From positions 1 through 40,057 of the IMG/VR virus record IMGVR_UViG_3300045141_000187: a stretch of 40,057 nt of DNA, one strand, 5' to 3'. The DNA is from a virus. How positions within the stretch are numbered: position 1 is the first letter of the stretch; each line of letters starts with the position of its first letter. The notes below the pieces were generated by a model that did not search any database, was not told where the DNA came from, and saw nothing but the letters and a program-made list of their open reading frames with translations. Both the position numbers and the translations under genes were made by a program. Below are positions 24,622 through 31,779 of the stretch, piece by piece.

Positions 24622-24841
24622 GCCGCGGCACCAGGCGGTCGGTGACGCGCCCCACCTCCTCGGCCACGCACGCGTCGGCGTAATCGCGCAGCCACCGCGC
24701 TAGATACGCCTGACACTCGTCGGACAGCATCTCGTGCAGATCGCGGTGGCATGCCCGCACGAACGCCTCGGCCCATTTCTCCGGATCTGTGCCGACGTGG
24801 CGCTGGAACTCGGCGCCGCTCATCGTGGTGGTGTCAGTCAT
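24611..24841 (-). CDS. Hypothetical helical protein
   Basis: 76 aa, unknown. GGAG 5 nt before ATG 24841. Helical and acidic: EKWAEAFVRACHRDLHEMLS, then CQAYLARWLRDYADACVAEE. The start overlaps the stop of the gene upstream (ATGA). Confidence 0.65.
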   Translation of the reverse strand: MTDTTTMSGAEFQRHVGTDPEKWAEAFVRACHRDLHEMLSDECQAYLARWLRDYADACVAEEVGRVTDRLVPRHDD

Positions 24842-25074
24842 GGTCGCTCCATCACGCTCATATTCCTGGTGATCCACCACCACGCTGTCGGATGGGATGA
24901 CTGGCAATCGGGGTGGGGCATGCGGTAAGGCGCGCATGTAGCGCAGCGACCGACACCGGCGGGTGCCTTGGGATAGAACCAGAGCCTCCCTATGTGGCTC
25001 ATGACGACGCTGGTGATTGTGTCGGGCGGCCGCTGGGCAGGCAGCGTGGTGGTGTCTGGCTTGTCGTCGCTCAT
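24838..25074 (-). CDS. Hypothetical protein after terminase
   Basis: 78 aa, unknown. It starts 9 nt after the terminase stop and ends with an ATGA overlap. The middle has CATCAPYRMPHPDCQ, a possible metal site. Coding is supported mainly by the overlaps. Confidence 0.5.
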   Translation of the reverse strand: MSDDKPDTTTLPAQRPPDTITSVVMSHIGRLWFYPKAPAGVGRCATCAPYRMPHPDCQSSHPTAWWWITRNMSVMERP

Positions 25075-25083
25075 GCCACGCGC

Positions 25084-26406
25084 CTAGGCCACGCGCCACG
25101 ACTCAACGGTGCTCTGCGATGCGCGGGAGAAGGCGCGATCCCACGAGTCCTCTGGCGGCTTCGGTGGCTTCTCGGGCTGCATCTGGCGCCAGGCGAGCCC
25201 GAGATACCGGAACGCATCTGCCCCGTGCGAGGCCCAGTCATGCCGCGGCCGATCGGTGAACGCCTTGCGCTTGTCGTCGTAGTCGGCGCGGTAGGCACGC
25301 AGCGCCTCGAGGCCGTCATGACACTTGTAAGCATCGAACCAGCAGGACGCGATGCTGATGCGCGCAGCGTTAATGCCGTCCATCAGGTTCTGCTGTGCGA
25401 GCACACGCGGGATGCGGTTGGTGAGGCTGTGCAACGTCTCCCACAACGATCTGCCAGTGCCGAGCTGTCGCGCCTGTGCGTCGTGCGGGAGGTAGTCGGT
25501 GCCGTAGGTATAGCCGCGCGAGGTGAGGACTGCGGCATAGTGTGGGAGGCCGTAGCCTGAGGCTTCGTAGTAGTCGATCACACGCACCTCGGCGCGGGAG
25601 ACCTGAAAGAACCAGATGGCGGTGCTGTCGCCAACGCCTAGATCCCAGGCGGTATGGACAGGCAGCAGCGGATCGTATGGCACGTCGGTGATGCGACCCG
25701 CGTTCTGCGCCTCGTCCAGTTCCTTGGCGAAGTAAGCACCGAGCACGGCTGCGTCGAATGAACAGAGCAACTCCTGAGCATACTGCTCTGGCGTGAGCAT
25801 CTGTCGCATGTCGTCAAGTTCGTGCTGCGGCAGGATGCGGGTTTCATCGGCACGCAGCACGAGCGAGAACCAAGCCAGATCGGTGCGCGCGTTCTCGTGG
25901 ATCTTATAGAAGTCGTTGCGCCCTTTCGGGGTGCCGATAAACACACACCAGCCCTGACGATCAGCAAGTGATGGACGCAGCACTTCGGGCCATGCGCGAG
26001 GATCGATGTCGGCGTATTCATCGATCACCATACCATCGGCGTAGGTGCCACGAAGCCGGTCGAAGTTATCAGCGCCGTATAGACGAACGCGGCTACCGTT
26101 GGGAAAGATCACCATCAGGTCGCTCTCGCGCTGCTCAACACCTGGGATGTCGTTGGTGAAGCGCTTTAGATACGACCAGGCAGTGTCCTTCGATTGTGTA
26201 TACGTAGGGCTGACGTATGAAAAGCGCCCGTCGGGTTTCTTGCAGCGCAGAGCTGCGTCGATAAGATCCATGACACATGCGACGGTCTTACCGGCACGAC
26301 GATGAGCGACGATGCAGGACCAGCGTTGCTTACGCGCATGGAACGCGGCGAACTGGGGTCGCGCAACGTAGCCGAGATTAATCTTTGATGCTGGCTTCGC
26401 TGGCAT
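25084..26406 (-). CDS. Terminase large subunit
   Basis: 440 aa. ATPase: Walker A HRRAGKT (35-41), Walker B VIDEYAD (127-133), coupling motif IGTPKG (157-162). Nuclease: Asp255 in TAWDLGVGDS and a late Asp in DWASHGADAFRY. The protein cuts concatemeric phage DNA and pumps it through the portal. It overlaps the probable small subunit gene by 29 nt and lies upstream of portal, capsid and tail genes, the usual late order. Confidence 0.93.
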   Translation of the reverse strand: MPAKPASKINLGYVARPQFAAFHARKQRWSCIVAHRRAGKTVACVMDLIDAALRCKKPDGRFSYVSPTYTQSKDTAWSYLKRFTNDIPGVEQRESDLMVIFPNGSRVRLYGADNFDRLRGTYADGMVIDEYADIDPRAWPEVLRPSLADRQGWCVFIGTPKGRNDFYKIHENARTDLAWFSLVLRADETRILPQHELDDMRQMLTPEQYAQELLCSFDAAVLGAYFAKELDEAQNAGRITDVPYDPLLPVHTAWDLGVGDSTAIWFFQVSRAEVRVIDYYEASGYGLPHYAAVLTSRGYTYGTDYLPHDAQARQLGTGRSLWETLHSLTNRIPRVLAQQNLMDGINAARISIASCWFDAYKCHDGLEALRAYRADYDDKRKAFTDRPRHDWASHGADAFRYLGLAWRQMQPEKPPKPPEDSWDRAFSRASQSTVESWRVA

Positions 26407-26701
26407 CGTTGCTTCCGAAACCGGTTTCGTTGCTGTTGGAACTATCGGCGCGTTCTACGCCGGTGATGACGAGGACTGGGCCGCCGTCTGGTCCGGTGTG
26501 AGCGGTGACGGCGAGGTCTGGGATGGTTTTCTTGAGCAGGCCGAGAGCGGCACGGACCTGAGTGTCGCTCATTACGAACTGTCGGCCGGTCGTTGGGTCT
26601 GGCTGCTCCAAGGCGAAGTTATTCAAGCGGTTACAGAGCTGGGTTGTCTGGATGGCAGAGCGCGCTCTTTCGTCGTTTCTAGGGTTGAGACGGGCGGCCA
26701 T
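26378..26701 (-). CDS. Probable terminase small subunit
   Basis: 107 aa. ARSAIQTTQLCNRLNNFALE, then FVMSDTQVRAALGLLKKTIP, is a helix pattern I associate with phage small terminase-type proteins; the C-terminus is Ser/Asn-rich. It immediately precedes the large subunit and overlaps it, and follows the NusG-like gene by 5 nt. The small subunit recognises the packaging site. The assignment rests on position and remembered motif. Confidence 0.65.
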   Translation of the reverse strand: MAARLNPRNDERARSAIQTTQLCNRLNNFALEQPDPTTGRQFVMSDTQVRAALGLLKKTIPDLAVTAHTGPDGGPVLVITGVERADSSNSNETGFGSNDASEASIKD

Positions 26702-26706
26702 TGGTT

Positions 26707-27294
26707 TTATTCCCGCGCCACGAGACTGTTCACATCGACCGAGACCTGTCGCAGTTCCCCGAACAGCAGCATGGCGATCATGGCGCGGTTTCCTGTGAGG
26801 AGGTTGGTGACGACGGCTGGGTGGCCGGCGAATGGCGTGCCAACGGCAGGGCTGCAAGGCATGCCTGGCGCCCACGAGGCTCCGGGCGGTGCGATGGAGC
26901 GGCGAAGCTCCTGAGAGGCTTCCAGCGCCTCGATGGAGGCCTTAGCGGCGATGTTGGGTTGTCCCCCGCTCATGAGCAGGCTGTGAACGCCTGGGGTGTA
27001 GCGGATGGGGACCCACGGGTCGTGCTGGCCGAGGAGGACGAAGGCGTAGCTGGTGAACAGTGGTAGCTCGACGAGCCTGGTCATGGTTCGGAGCACGGGA
27101 TCGCGTCGCTTGGCGGCGTAGAGCGGCAGGAAGGTTTTGTAACCGGCACGGTTGAGGCCGTCGCAGGCCCATCGTTCGGCTTGTGGGTGGGTGTGAACGA
27201 CGCACCAGCCTGGATAGCGTCCGCACCGGAGGCTGTCGTGGGCCACACGGCTGGCGGTATCTACGGCTGCCATCACGGATGCGTCAAGCGGCAT
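26707..27294 (-). CDS. NusG/RfaH-like transcription antitermination protein
   Basis: 195 aa from ATG 27294 (ATGs at 27303/27306 are also possible). The NGN domain begins GWCVVHTHPQAERWACDGLN and runs through LPLYAAKRR to ELPLFTSYAFVLLG. The C-terminal KOW part has GTPFAGHPAVVTNLLTGN and then AMLLFGELRQVSVDVNSL. NusG paralogs bind RNA polymerase and suppress pausing or termination on their own operon. Placed just before terminase and all structural genes, it probably licenses late transcription, as lambda Q does by other means. That role is inferred. Confidence 0.82.
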   Translation of the reverse strand: MPLDASVMAAVDTASRVAHDSLRCGRYPGWCVVHTHPQAERWACDGLNRAGYKTFLPLYAAKRRDPVLRTMTRLVELPLFTSYAFVLLGQHDPWVPIRYTPGVHSLLMSGGQPNIAAKASIEALEASQELRRSIAPPGASWAPGMPCSPAVGTPFAGHPAVVTNLLTGNRAMIAMLLFGELRQVSVDVNSLVARE

Positions 27295-27562
27295 GGTCGT
27301 CATCATCGCCGAGGAGTTGCTGGGTGATGAGGCGAGAGATGACGGCGAGGCCGGTGATCTGTCGCTCGAGTGGCTCGCTGCTGAGCCAGACGCCGAGCAC
27401 TTGGACGAGGGCGAGGAGGGCGTTGGCTTTGTTCTCACCCTGGAGGCTGGCGTGGATGTTGCGGGCGAGCAGCTCGGCGCGTCTGTGGTCGGCAACCTGT
27501 CGGAGCGCCGCGATGGAGCGGTCGCAGGAGAAGTCGAACTCGTCGGGATCGGTGTCGGGCAT
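27284..27562 (-). CDS. Hypothetical helical protein
   Basis: 92 aa, unknown. Acidic N-terminus MPDTDPDEFDFSCDRSIAAL; helical middle ARNIHASLQGENKANALLAL; acidic end LLGDDDDHAA. Its start shares a base with the preceding stop (TGATG). Confidence 0.65.
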   Translation of the reverse strand: MPDTDPDEFDFSCDRSIAALRQVADHRRAELLARNIHASLQGENKANALLALVQVLGVWLSSEPLERQITGLAVISRLITQQLLGDDDDHAA

Positions 27563-27774
27563 CAATCCAGGCTCTCGCGGACGGTGGCGAGGACGTGGTC
27601 GGTCCACTCGGCGGCGAGCGGGATGCGGTCCTCGGGGGACCAGCAGCGGAGCGCGTTGGTGGCGAGGAAGCCTGCCAGCGTCAGCACGTCGTGGGGGTGC
27701 TGGTCGTAGAGGCGGCGGCCGAGGGTGGCCATCATGTCCGCCAGTTCGTGCTGGGTGAGGGGTTGCGGGGTCAC
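27562..27774 (-). CDS. Hypothetical small protein
   Basis: 70 aa, unknown. LTQHELADMMATLGRRLYDQ, then DVLTLAGFLATNALRCWSPE. It is linked by ATGA to the initiator gene and by TGATG to the next gene, so part of one translational chain. Confidence 0.65.
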   Translation of the reverse strand: MTPQPLTQHELADMMATLGRRLYDQHPHDVLTLAGFLATNALRCWSPEDRIPLAAEWTDHVLATVRESLD

Positions 27775-28643
27775 GGCACGACGCCTCGAGCGGCTGCCCG
27801 TGCTGCCAGCTCGGCGCGTGCGGCGCGCAATTGGGCGTCGGGCAGGTAGCTCGGCTTTGGGCGTCGCGGCGCAATCTCCGCGATCTGCTCGTCAGCGGAC
27901 AGCGCTGCCGCTCGTGGCGGGTAGGCTCGCATCCGCAGCGACCGCTTCAGGTCGTCCAGCACGGCCAACGCCACCCCAGGATCGACCGGGGGATTGTCGT
28001 CCTCGGGCACCGGCTCACCACGTACCACCTCCTGCCCCACAACCAAAGGTTGAGCGCGTCTAGCCCGGAGCTGATCGAGGTAGCTGCCGAACGCCACGGG
28101 GCGGGTCGCGGTCTCTTCCTTTTCCGGGAAACTTAAAACCTGGCCTTCCCTCTTTTTTTCATTAAGGGGTTCAATAAGGGGTTCGTGTGCAAACGGTGCA
28201 CACTCAACCTGCTGTTTTTTGCACACTGACTTGGAAGATTTTGCACGCTCAGACGGCGACATGCGTGCAGTATTTTCACACTCGCTGTGGTTGTGTGCAG
28301 ATTTTGCACCCCCATTCACGGAGTGTGCAGATTTTGCACCTTCGTCTGGCCGTAAGATGCGGTAAACGTTGACTCTTGCCTTTTTGTTGGCGCCCGCCTT
28401 GGCAAGAATGGCCTCCCGTTCAATCCGGTCCGTTACAAGCTCGATAAGACGGCGTTCAGTGTGCAGATATTGCACAGCCGCTATCACCGATCGACGCGAT
28501 AGTTCGCAGTCATCCGCGAGCCGTTGCTCGGACGGAAAGCAGGTCCGTTCGCCGTTCGCCCGTTCCGCCAAGGCGATCAGAACCACCCGCTGCGCCGCTG
28601 TCAGATTTCTCTGGGCGAAAGCCCACGCAATATGCGGCGTCAT
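27771..28643 (-). CDS. Lambda O-like replication initiator (helix-turn-helix)
   Basis: 290 aa. Residues about 5-75 form a winged-helix/HTH of the helix_turn_helix_36 type: LTAAQRVVLIALAERANGER, then FPSEQRLADDCELSRRSVIA and AVQYLHTERRLIEL. The middle (about 100-155) is low-complexity with repeated AKSAH text because its DNA is an iteron array. The C-terminal part is basic and helical (YLDQLRARRAQPLVVGQ). ATG 28643 overlaps the HNH stop (ATGA) with GGGAG upstream. As with lambda O, the N-terminal domain would bind iterons inside its own gene. A helicase loader is not seen. Confidence 0.75.
   Translation of the reverse strand: MTPHIAWAFAQRNLTAAQRVVLIALAERANGERTCFPSEQRLADDCELSRRSVIAAVQYLHTERRLIELVTDRIEREAILAKAGANKKARVNVYRILRPDEGAKSAHSVNGGAKSAHNHSECENTARMSPSERAKSSKSVCKKQQVECAPFAHEPLIEPLNEKKREGQVLSFPEKEETATRPVAFGSYLDQLRARRAQPLVVGQEVVRGEPVPEDDNPPVDPGVALAVLDDLKRSLRMRAYPPRAAALSADEQIAEIAPRRPKPSYLPDAQLRAARAELAARAAARGVVP
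28142..28476. other. Predicted replication origin: iterons inside the initiator gene
   Basis: Copies and half copies of TGTGCAGATTTTGCACA occur at 28186-28202, about 28215-28224, 28237-28246, 28264-28281, 28294-28310, 28324-28340 and 28460-28476. The 17-mers at 28294 and 28324 are identical; those at 28186 and 28460 are perfect palindromes (TGTGCA N5 TGCACA). Most are spaced 22-33 nt. A T-rich stretch (28150-28177) adjoins the array, like the melting region beside lambda iterons. The layout is what is seen; origin function is inferred. Confidence 0.7.
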
Positions 28644-29068
28644 CCATTGCACTCCCGGCAGTCCGGAGAACACCCGGCGCAATAAGCCAGAGGCGGTGTC
28701 CACCCCCTCGCCAGCGCCTCGTCCATGGCCTCGCGCCAGCCAGTCGGCCGCCAGTCCTGCTCGATCGTACCCTTAGTCGAGTTGCAGTCGCGGCAAAGCG
28801 GCTGGAGGTTGCCGATACTGTCAGCCCCGTCCGCGACCAACGGCTGGACGTGATCCTTTGACAGCCTGCCCCACTCCCATGGGTCCACCCCCTCGACCGG
28901 CCGCAGATACTCGCCACCGGCATTGCGCACGCAAACGAATTGCGCATTACAGCGAACGCACCGCACGCCACAGTAATTGACGAGGAAATCCCATTCTCTG
29001 TCGGTATGGGAGCCGCTGGCGATTGCAGCTTGGTGGCGCACCCTGCGGCGTTTCCCGCTAGCGCTCAT
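28640..29068 (-). CDS. HNH endonuclease
   Basis: 142 aa. CVRCNAQFVCV gives a Cys pair; the HNH core is LSKDHVQPLVADGADSIGNL followed by LCRDCNSTKG; two further Cys pairs close the protein (YCAGCSPDCRECNG). Coupled by ATGA at both ends to early genes on the same strand, so it behaves as an integral operon member rather than an obvious recent insert. It may nick or cut DNA in replication or packaging, or be a settled homing enzyme. Confidence 0.82.
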   Translation of the reverse strand: MSASGKRRRVRHQAAIASGSHTDREWDFLVNYCGVRCVRCNAQFVCVRNAGGEYLRPVEGVDPWEWGRLSKDHVQPLVADGADSIGNLQPLCRDCNSTKGTIEQDWRPTGWREAMDEALARGWTPPLAYCAGCSPDCRECNG

Positions 29069-29325
29069 ACCTCAGCCCTCCCCACGGCCACGACGTAGGT
29101 CCGGCGATCGCGCCAGGCCCCCCGCGTCTCGGTTTGAATTCCCGCCTCGGCCAAGACCCTACGCATGTGCCGGGCTCCTTCTGCAGCGCTGATGTGGAGA
29201 AACCGGCCCATCCAGGCAGCGGATGGAATTCGGCACCCAGGCCGCAGCCGGGGTACGATCCACCGCCGGATCAGCGCCCGATGGCGCAGGCCCTCGGGTC
29301 GGTTGCGTGAATGTGGCTTGGTCAT
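29065..29325 (-). CDS. Small basic, probably DNA-binding protein
   Basis: 86 aa, rich in Arg. AWMGRFLHISAAEGARHMRR and VLAEAGIQTETRGAWRDRRT read as a winged-helix-like unit. GGGAG 8 nt before the ATG; ATGA overlap with the HNH gene. Role unknown, possibly regulatory. Confidence 0.6.
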   Translation of the reverse strand: MTKPHSRNRPEGLRHRALIRRWIVPRLRPGCRIPSAAWMGRFLHISAAEGARHMRRVLAEAGIQTETRGAWRDRRTYVVAVGRAEV

Positions 29326-29701
29326 AGTACGCGCTCCCTTGCTCAGTCCTGGGGAGTGCGATAAAAGGGGGATGCAACTCGCCCCTTTGTTCGCTCACCC
29401 GAGCGACAGTTAATCCGATACAGATGCCGCTCGGTTCCCGCCGGGCGGCATTTGTGTTATGCGGCATGTAACGAGTCTCGGCAACAAGTCGCTCCTGCTC
29501 GACGGCACTCTCTGGGCACTCGGCTCGCTCCGGGAGGCCGGAACTCTCCACATACACGGCTCGCTCCGTGACGACGGCGCTCTCAAAGGTCACGGCTCGC
29601 TCGATGACGGCGGTACTCTCGCTCCCAACGGCTCGCTCTGACCAATCGGTTCTCTCAGGGCGGCCGGCTCGCTCGCGAGACTTGGTACTCTCAAAGGTCA
29701 C
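29159..29701 (-). CDS. Hexapeptide-repeat reading frame (doubtful 3' part)
   Basis: GTG at 29701 overlaps the stop of the Transposase_20 gene (GTGA), the usual coupling in this phage. The first about 75 residues repeat ERAVxx/ESTVxx (for example ERAVTFESAVVTERAVYVES), encoded by the 18-nt repeat array. Downstream text is not repeat-like and the last 167 nt overlap the better supported gene at 29065-29325, so the true end is unclear. The opposite strand is also open over the array (GSL/GTL hexapeptides, 29459-29641). 29326-29458 otherwise holds a TGCCGC/GCGGCA hairpin (29425-29450). Confidence 0.4.
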   Translation of the reverse strand: MTFESTKSRERAGRPERTDWSERAVGSESTAVIERAVTFESAVVTERAVYVESSGLPERAECPESAVEQERLVAETRYMPHNTNAARREPSGICIGLTVARVSEQRGELHPPFIALPRTEQGSAYYDQATFTQPTRGPAPSGADPAVDRTPAAAWVPNSIRCLDGPVSPHQRCRRSPAHA

Positions 29702-29707
29702 GGCTTC
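29503..29707. repeat. 18-nt phased repeat array A
   Basis: Twelve units at an exact 18-nt step: a 10-nt core alternating CGGCTCGCTC and CGGNNCTCTC, each followed by 8 variable bases. Cores begin at 29503, 29521, 29539, 29557, 29575, 29593, 29611, 29629, 29647, 29665, 29683 and 29701. It abuts the 3' end of the Transposase_20 gene. A matching array lies beyond that gene's 5' end. Confidence 0.85.
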
Positions 29708-30564
29708 AACCCCGGAACCAAGTGCTGGTTCGGCACCTCGATGCGATGCACATGCCCCCCAACGTGATCCAAGACGTAGGGCTTCGGCGGCCGCTCACCG
29801 TACATGGTGAAGAACAGCACTTCGTGGAAATGGCTCAGGAAAATCTTAACGGCATAGCGTTGCGCCCGAAGATGAATGCGCGCAGGGGGAAGCTTGCCGG
29901 CCAAATAGTGTTTCTTCGCAGCCGTATCGTCCCCGAACCGCTTGGCCGTGAGTGACGCGGCAGCCTGCTCGGCGTAATCGCCAGCCTCGTTGCGCGCGAT
30001 CTCACGCTCCTTGCGCTGCTGATACAGCTTGCCGTACGTGTCGTCTGGGTGATTGCTGACCTTGGTGAACGACTCCCCGACGATCCAGCAAAGCCGTTTC
30101 AGGCTGGCGTTCCAAGGACGCTTGGTGCCCTTGTCCCATCTGACCGTGGGGTCGAGGCCGCAGAACCGCCAGATGTGCCCCACGGTGGGGGCTTTGGCGA
30201 TGTCGATGTGCGCGAGGAAGCCCGCGGTTATGACTGGGCCAATGCCCACGATGCTGCGCATCCACACGCCCGCAGGCTGGCCGGCGCCGTAGACATCGAG
30301 CGCGGCTTTGATCTGGTTTTCCAGTACCTGTTCCTGGGTGAACAGCCACGCGATCGTGTCGTGCGGTTCCGGGGCTTTGTCGTCCGTGGCTTGTGATAGC
30401 GTGCGGACCTGGTGTGCGGATCGGATGCGGTCTTCCTGGATCTTGTAAAAAGCATCTACGAGAAAGCGTGCCTCGGCTGGCCCGAGCGTGCGTGATGCCT
30501 CGCGCAGGTCTTTGGTTAGCTTCTGTATGGGCGTTAGTAGTGACGGGTCTACATAGTCACTCAT
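29698..30564 (-). CDS. Transposase_20-domain (IS110/IS116-like C-terminal) protein
   Basis: 288 aa. Residues about 110-175 match the Transposase_20 pattern with a helix-hairpin-helix: SIVGIGPVITAGFLAHIDIA, then WRFCGLDPTVRWDKGTKRPW and ASLKRLCWIVGESFTK. The C-terminus (LPPARIHLRAQRYAVKIFLS) is basic. The N-terminal part lacks the DEDD/RuvC-like catalytic domain of true IS110 transposases, so it is probably a domesticated DNA-binding protein. Repeat arrays with identical cores flank it on both sides. Coupled to its neighbours on the minus strand. Not an intact insertion sequence. Confidence 0.7.
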   Translation of the reverse strand: MSDYVDPSLLTPIQKLTKDLREASRTLGPAEARFLVDAFYKIQEDRIRSAHQVRTLSQATDDKAPEPHDTIAWLFTQEQVLENQIKAALDVYGAGQPAGVWMRSIVGIGPVITAGFLAHIDIAKAPTVGHIWRFCGLDPTVRWDKGTKRPWNASLKRLCWIVGESFTKVSNHPDDTYGKLYQQRKEREIARNEAGDYAEQAAASLTAKRFGDDTAAKKHYLAGKLPPARIHLRAQRYAVKIFLSHFHEVLFFTMYGERPPKPYVLDHVGGHVHRIEVPNQHLVPGLKP

Positions 30565-30567
30565 AGT

Positions 30568-30725
30568 CGCTTCTCTCTTTCGGTACTCTCTTTCAACCCG
30601 GCTCGCTCCGCATATCCGGCACTCTCACCTTGCCCGGCTCGCTCTCAGTCATCGGCACTCTCCGAAGACCCGGCTCGCTCACGCTCATCGGTACTCTCGC
30701 TCCTGGCGGCTTCATCGGATCGCTC
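30568..30725. repeat. 18-nt phased repeat array B
   Basis: Same cores as array A. CGCTTCTCTC at 30568 is followed by cores at 30581, 30599, 30617, 30635, 30653, 30671, 30689 and 30707, all 18 nt apart, then CGGATCGCTC at 30716. The array covers the 40-aa gene and the 28 nt before the Transposase_20 start. The shared core is read in another frame than in array A, which argues that the DNA or RNA sequence itself is conserved. Confidence 0.85.
30593..30715 (-). CDS. 40-aa repeat protein (SEPG/RVPM)
   Basis: ATG at 30715 overlaps the stop of the 34-aa gene (ATGA). The peptide is 12-residue repeats: RVPMSVSEPGLR, RVPMTESEPGKV, RVPDMRSEPG. Encoded by repeat array B. Coupling supports translation; function unknown. 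Confidence 0.55.
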   Translation of the reverse strand: MKPPGARVPMSVSEPGLRRVPMTESEPGKVRVPDMRSEPG

Positions 30726-30816
30726 CACGGCCGAGCGCTGCCACCAACTCTGCGGTGGCAAGCGCGCTCACCGCCCACGCACACGCCGTCAGGGCAAGGG
30801 CGCGGAGCACCGTCAC
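30712..30816 (-). CDS. 34-aa hydrophobic peptide
   Basis: GTG start overlapping the stop of the 64-aa gene (GTGA), ending in an ATGA overlap. One short hydrophobic helix: LRALALTACAWAVSALATAE. Supported by the coupled ends on both sides. Confidence 0.5.
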   Translation of the reverse strand: MTVLRALALTACAWAVSALATAELVAALGRGAIR

Positions 30817-31007
30817 CGCAACTCCTCCGCGAGCAGCGCAGCAACCGCCTCCAGCACCGCGATCTGCCGCTCAGCCCGATCCAGCTTGATCCGGCCAGCG
30901 GACACCCATGCCGGATACACACGTCGACGCAGCGTCAATTCCCGCTCCACCTCGCGCAGCATGTCCTCCCGCGAGATGCCGAACAGCGTTGCCTGCGCCG
31001 CGCTCAT
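30813..31007 (-). CDS. Small helical protein
   Basis: 64 aa. LFGISREDMLREVERELTLR, then DRAERQIAVLEAVAALLAEE: charged coiled-coil-like helices. Common layout of small early phage proteins; no function assigned. ATGA overlap with the nuclease gene. Confidence 0.68.
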   Translation of the reverse strand: MSAAQATLFGISREDMLREVERELTLRRRVYPAWVSAGRIKLDRAERQIAVLEAVAALLAEELR

Positions 31008-31480
31008 GCCGCCACCCGCACACGGTGATTGCGCGGGATGCCCCACTCATCGATGCACGCCAGCAGTTCGTTCTCATCGCGCACCACAGCCACCCGGCCA
31101 CCGGCGGCGAGCACTGCCGCGGCGACGCTCTTCTGCGGCTCCGACAGCACACCGTCGTCCGCCTTGATCTCAGGGTGATGAGCGCGCCCGCGGTAGAGGA
31201 TGAACAGATCCGCGATCCCGGCGATGATGCCGCGACCGACCCGGATGCCCGGCACCTCGCCGGCATAGTTGGCATGATCGATCGCCCACCACACGACGCC
31301 CGCACGCGAGATCTTGCCGGGGGGCGCGATCTCAAGCCGCAACGTGTCGCAGATCCGCTTCTGGATCGGGTGCTCGCGGACCACGGGAGCGGTGAGCCGG
31401 TAGCGTGCCGGGGTGCGGATCGCGACGCCCTGGACGCCGCCACCAACGCGCATGGGCCGGTCGTCATCGCCGGAGGTCAT
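31004..31480 (-). CDS. VRR-NUC domain nuclease
   Basis: 158 aa. EHPIQKRICDTLRLEIAPPG opens the domain; ADLFILYRGRAHHPEIKADD carries the Asp and Glu-x-Lys of the VRR-NUC active site; SEPQKSVAAAVLAAGGRVAV follows. Phage VRR-NUC proteins resolve branched DNA such as Holliday junctions before packaging. ATG 31480 has GGAGG upstream and ATGA overlap with the Cro-like gene, preferred over the in-frame ATG at 31504. Confidence 0.85.
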   Translation of the reverse strand: MTSGDDDRPMRVGGGVQGVAIRTPARYRLTAPVVREHPIQKRICDTLRLEIAPPGKISRAGVVWWAIDHANYAGEVPGIRVGRGIIAGIADLFILYRGRAHHPEIKADDGVLSEPQKSVAAAVLAAGGRVAVVRDENELLACIDEWGIPRNHRVRVAA

Positions 31481-31686
31481 TCGGCGGCCTCCGTTTCCCG
31501 GCATGGGTAGAAGTCGTCAGGCTTCACCGCGCCCTTGGTGGCCTGCTTGATCCGCATCATCACATCAGGTCGCGGCAACCGCTCGCCGCTGAGGTACCGA
31601 TGCACGGCCTGCACGCTCACGCCGAGGGTCTCGGCGAAGACGGTGACGGGGATATTGCGGGCATCGAGATACCGGCGCAGGTCCAT
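31477..31686 (-). CDS. Cro-like XRE-family repressor
   Basis: 69 aa. HTH: VFAETLGVSVQAVHRYLSGE. Single-domain size as for Cro. It is the first gene of the long minus operon and is divergent from the CI-like gene with 93 nt between starts. It probably represses the CI promoter and sustains lytic growth. No clear ribosome site before its ATG. Confidence 0.75.
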   Translation of the reverse strand: MDLRRYLDARNIPVTVFAETLGVSVQAVHRYLSGERLPRPDVMMRIKQATKGAVKPDDFYPCRETEAAE

Positions 31687-31779
31687 CCGCCCACGCTAAC
31701 CGGACTGGTGAACTTCTGTAAAGGGGCAATTCACCAACGTCGTGGTTGCATCGAATCACCGCTTTGGCGATTATCGGCC
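31687..31779. promoter_or_regulatory. Divergent CI/Cro control region with operators
   Basis: TGGTGAAC at 31706-31713 and its inverse ATTCACCA at 31729-31736 form a dyad; GAATCACC at 31753-31760 is a third site. For the CI-like gene: -35 TTGCAT (31746-31751), 17 nt, -10 GATTAT (31769-31774), putting transcription start near the A of its ATG, so the message may be leaderless. The minus promoter is less clear. Confidence 0.6.

Noticed and set aside
29503-30725. The 18-nt phased repeats as a CRISPR array
   Set aside because: Variable parts are only 8 nt and repeats 10 nt, far from CRISPR dimensions, and the arrays flank a gene.
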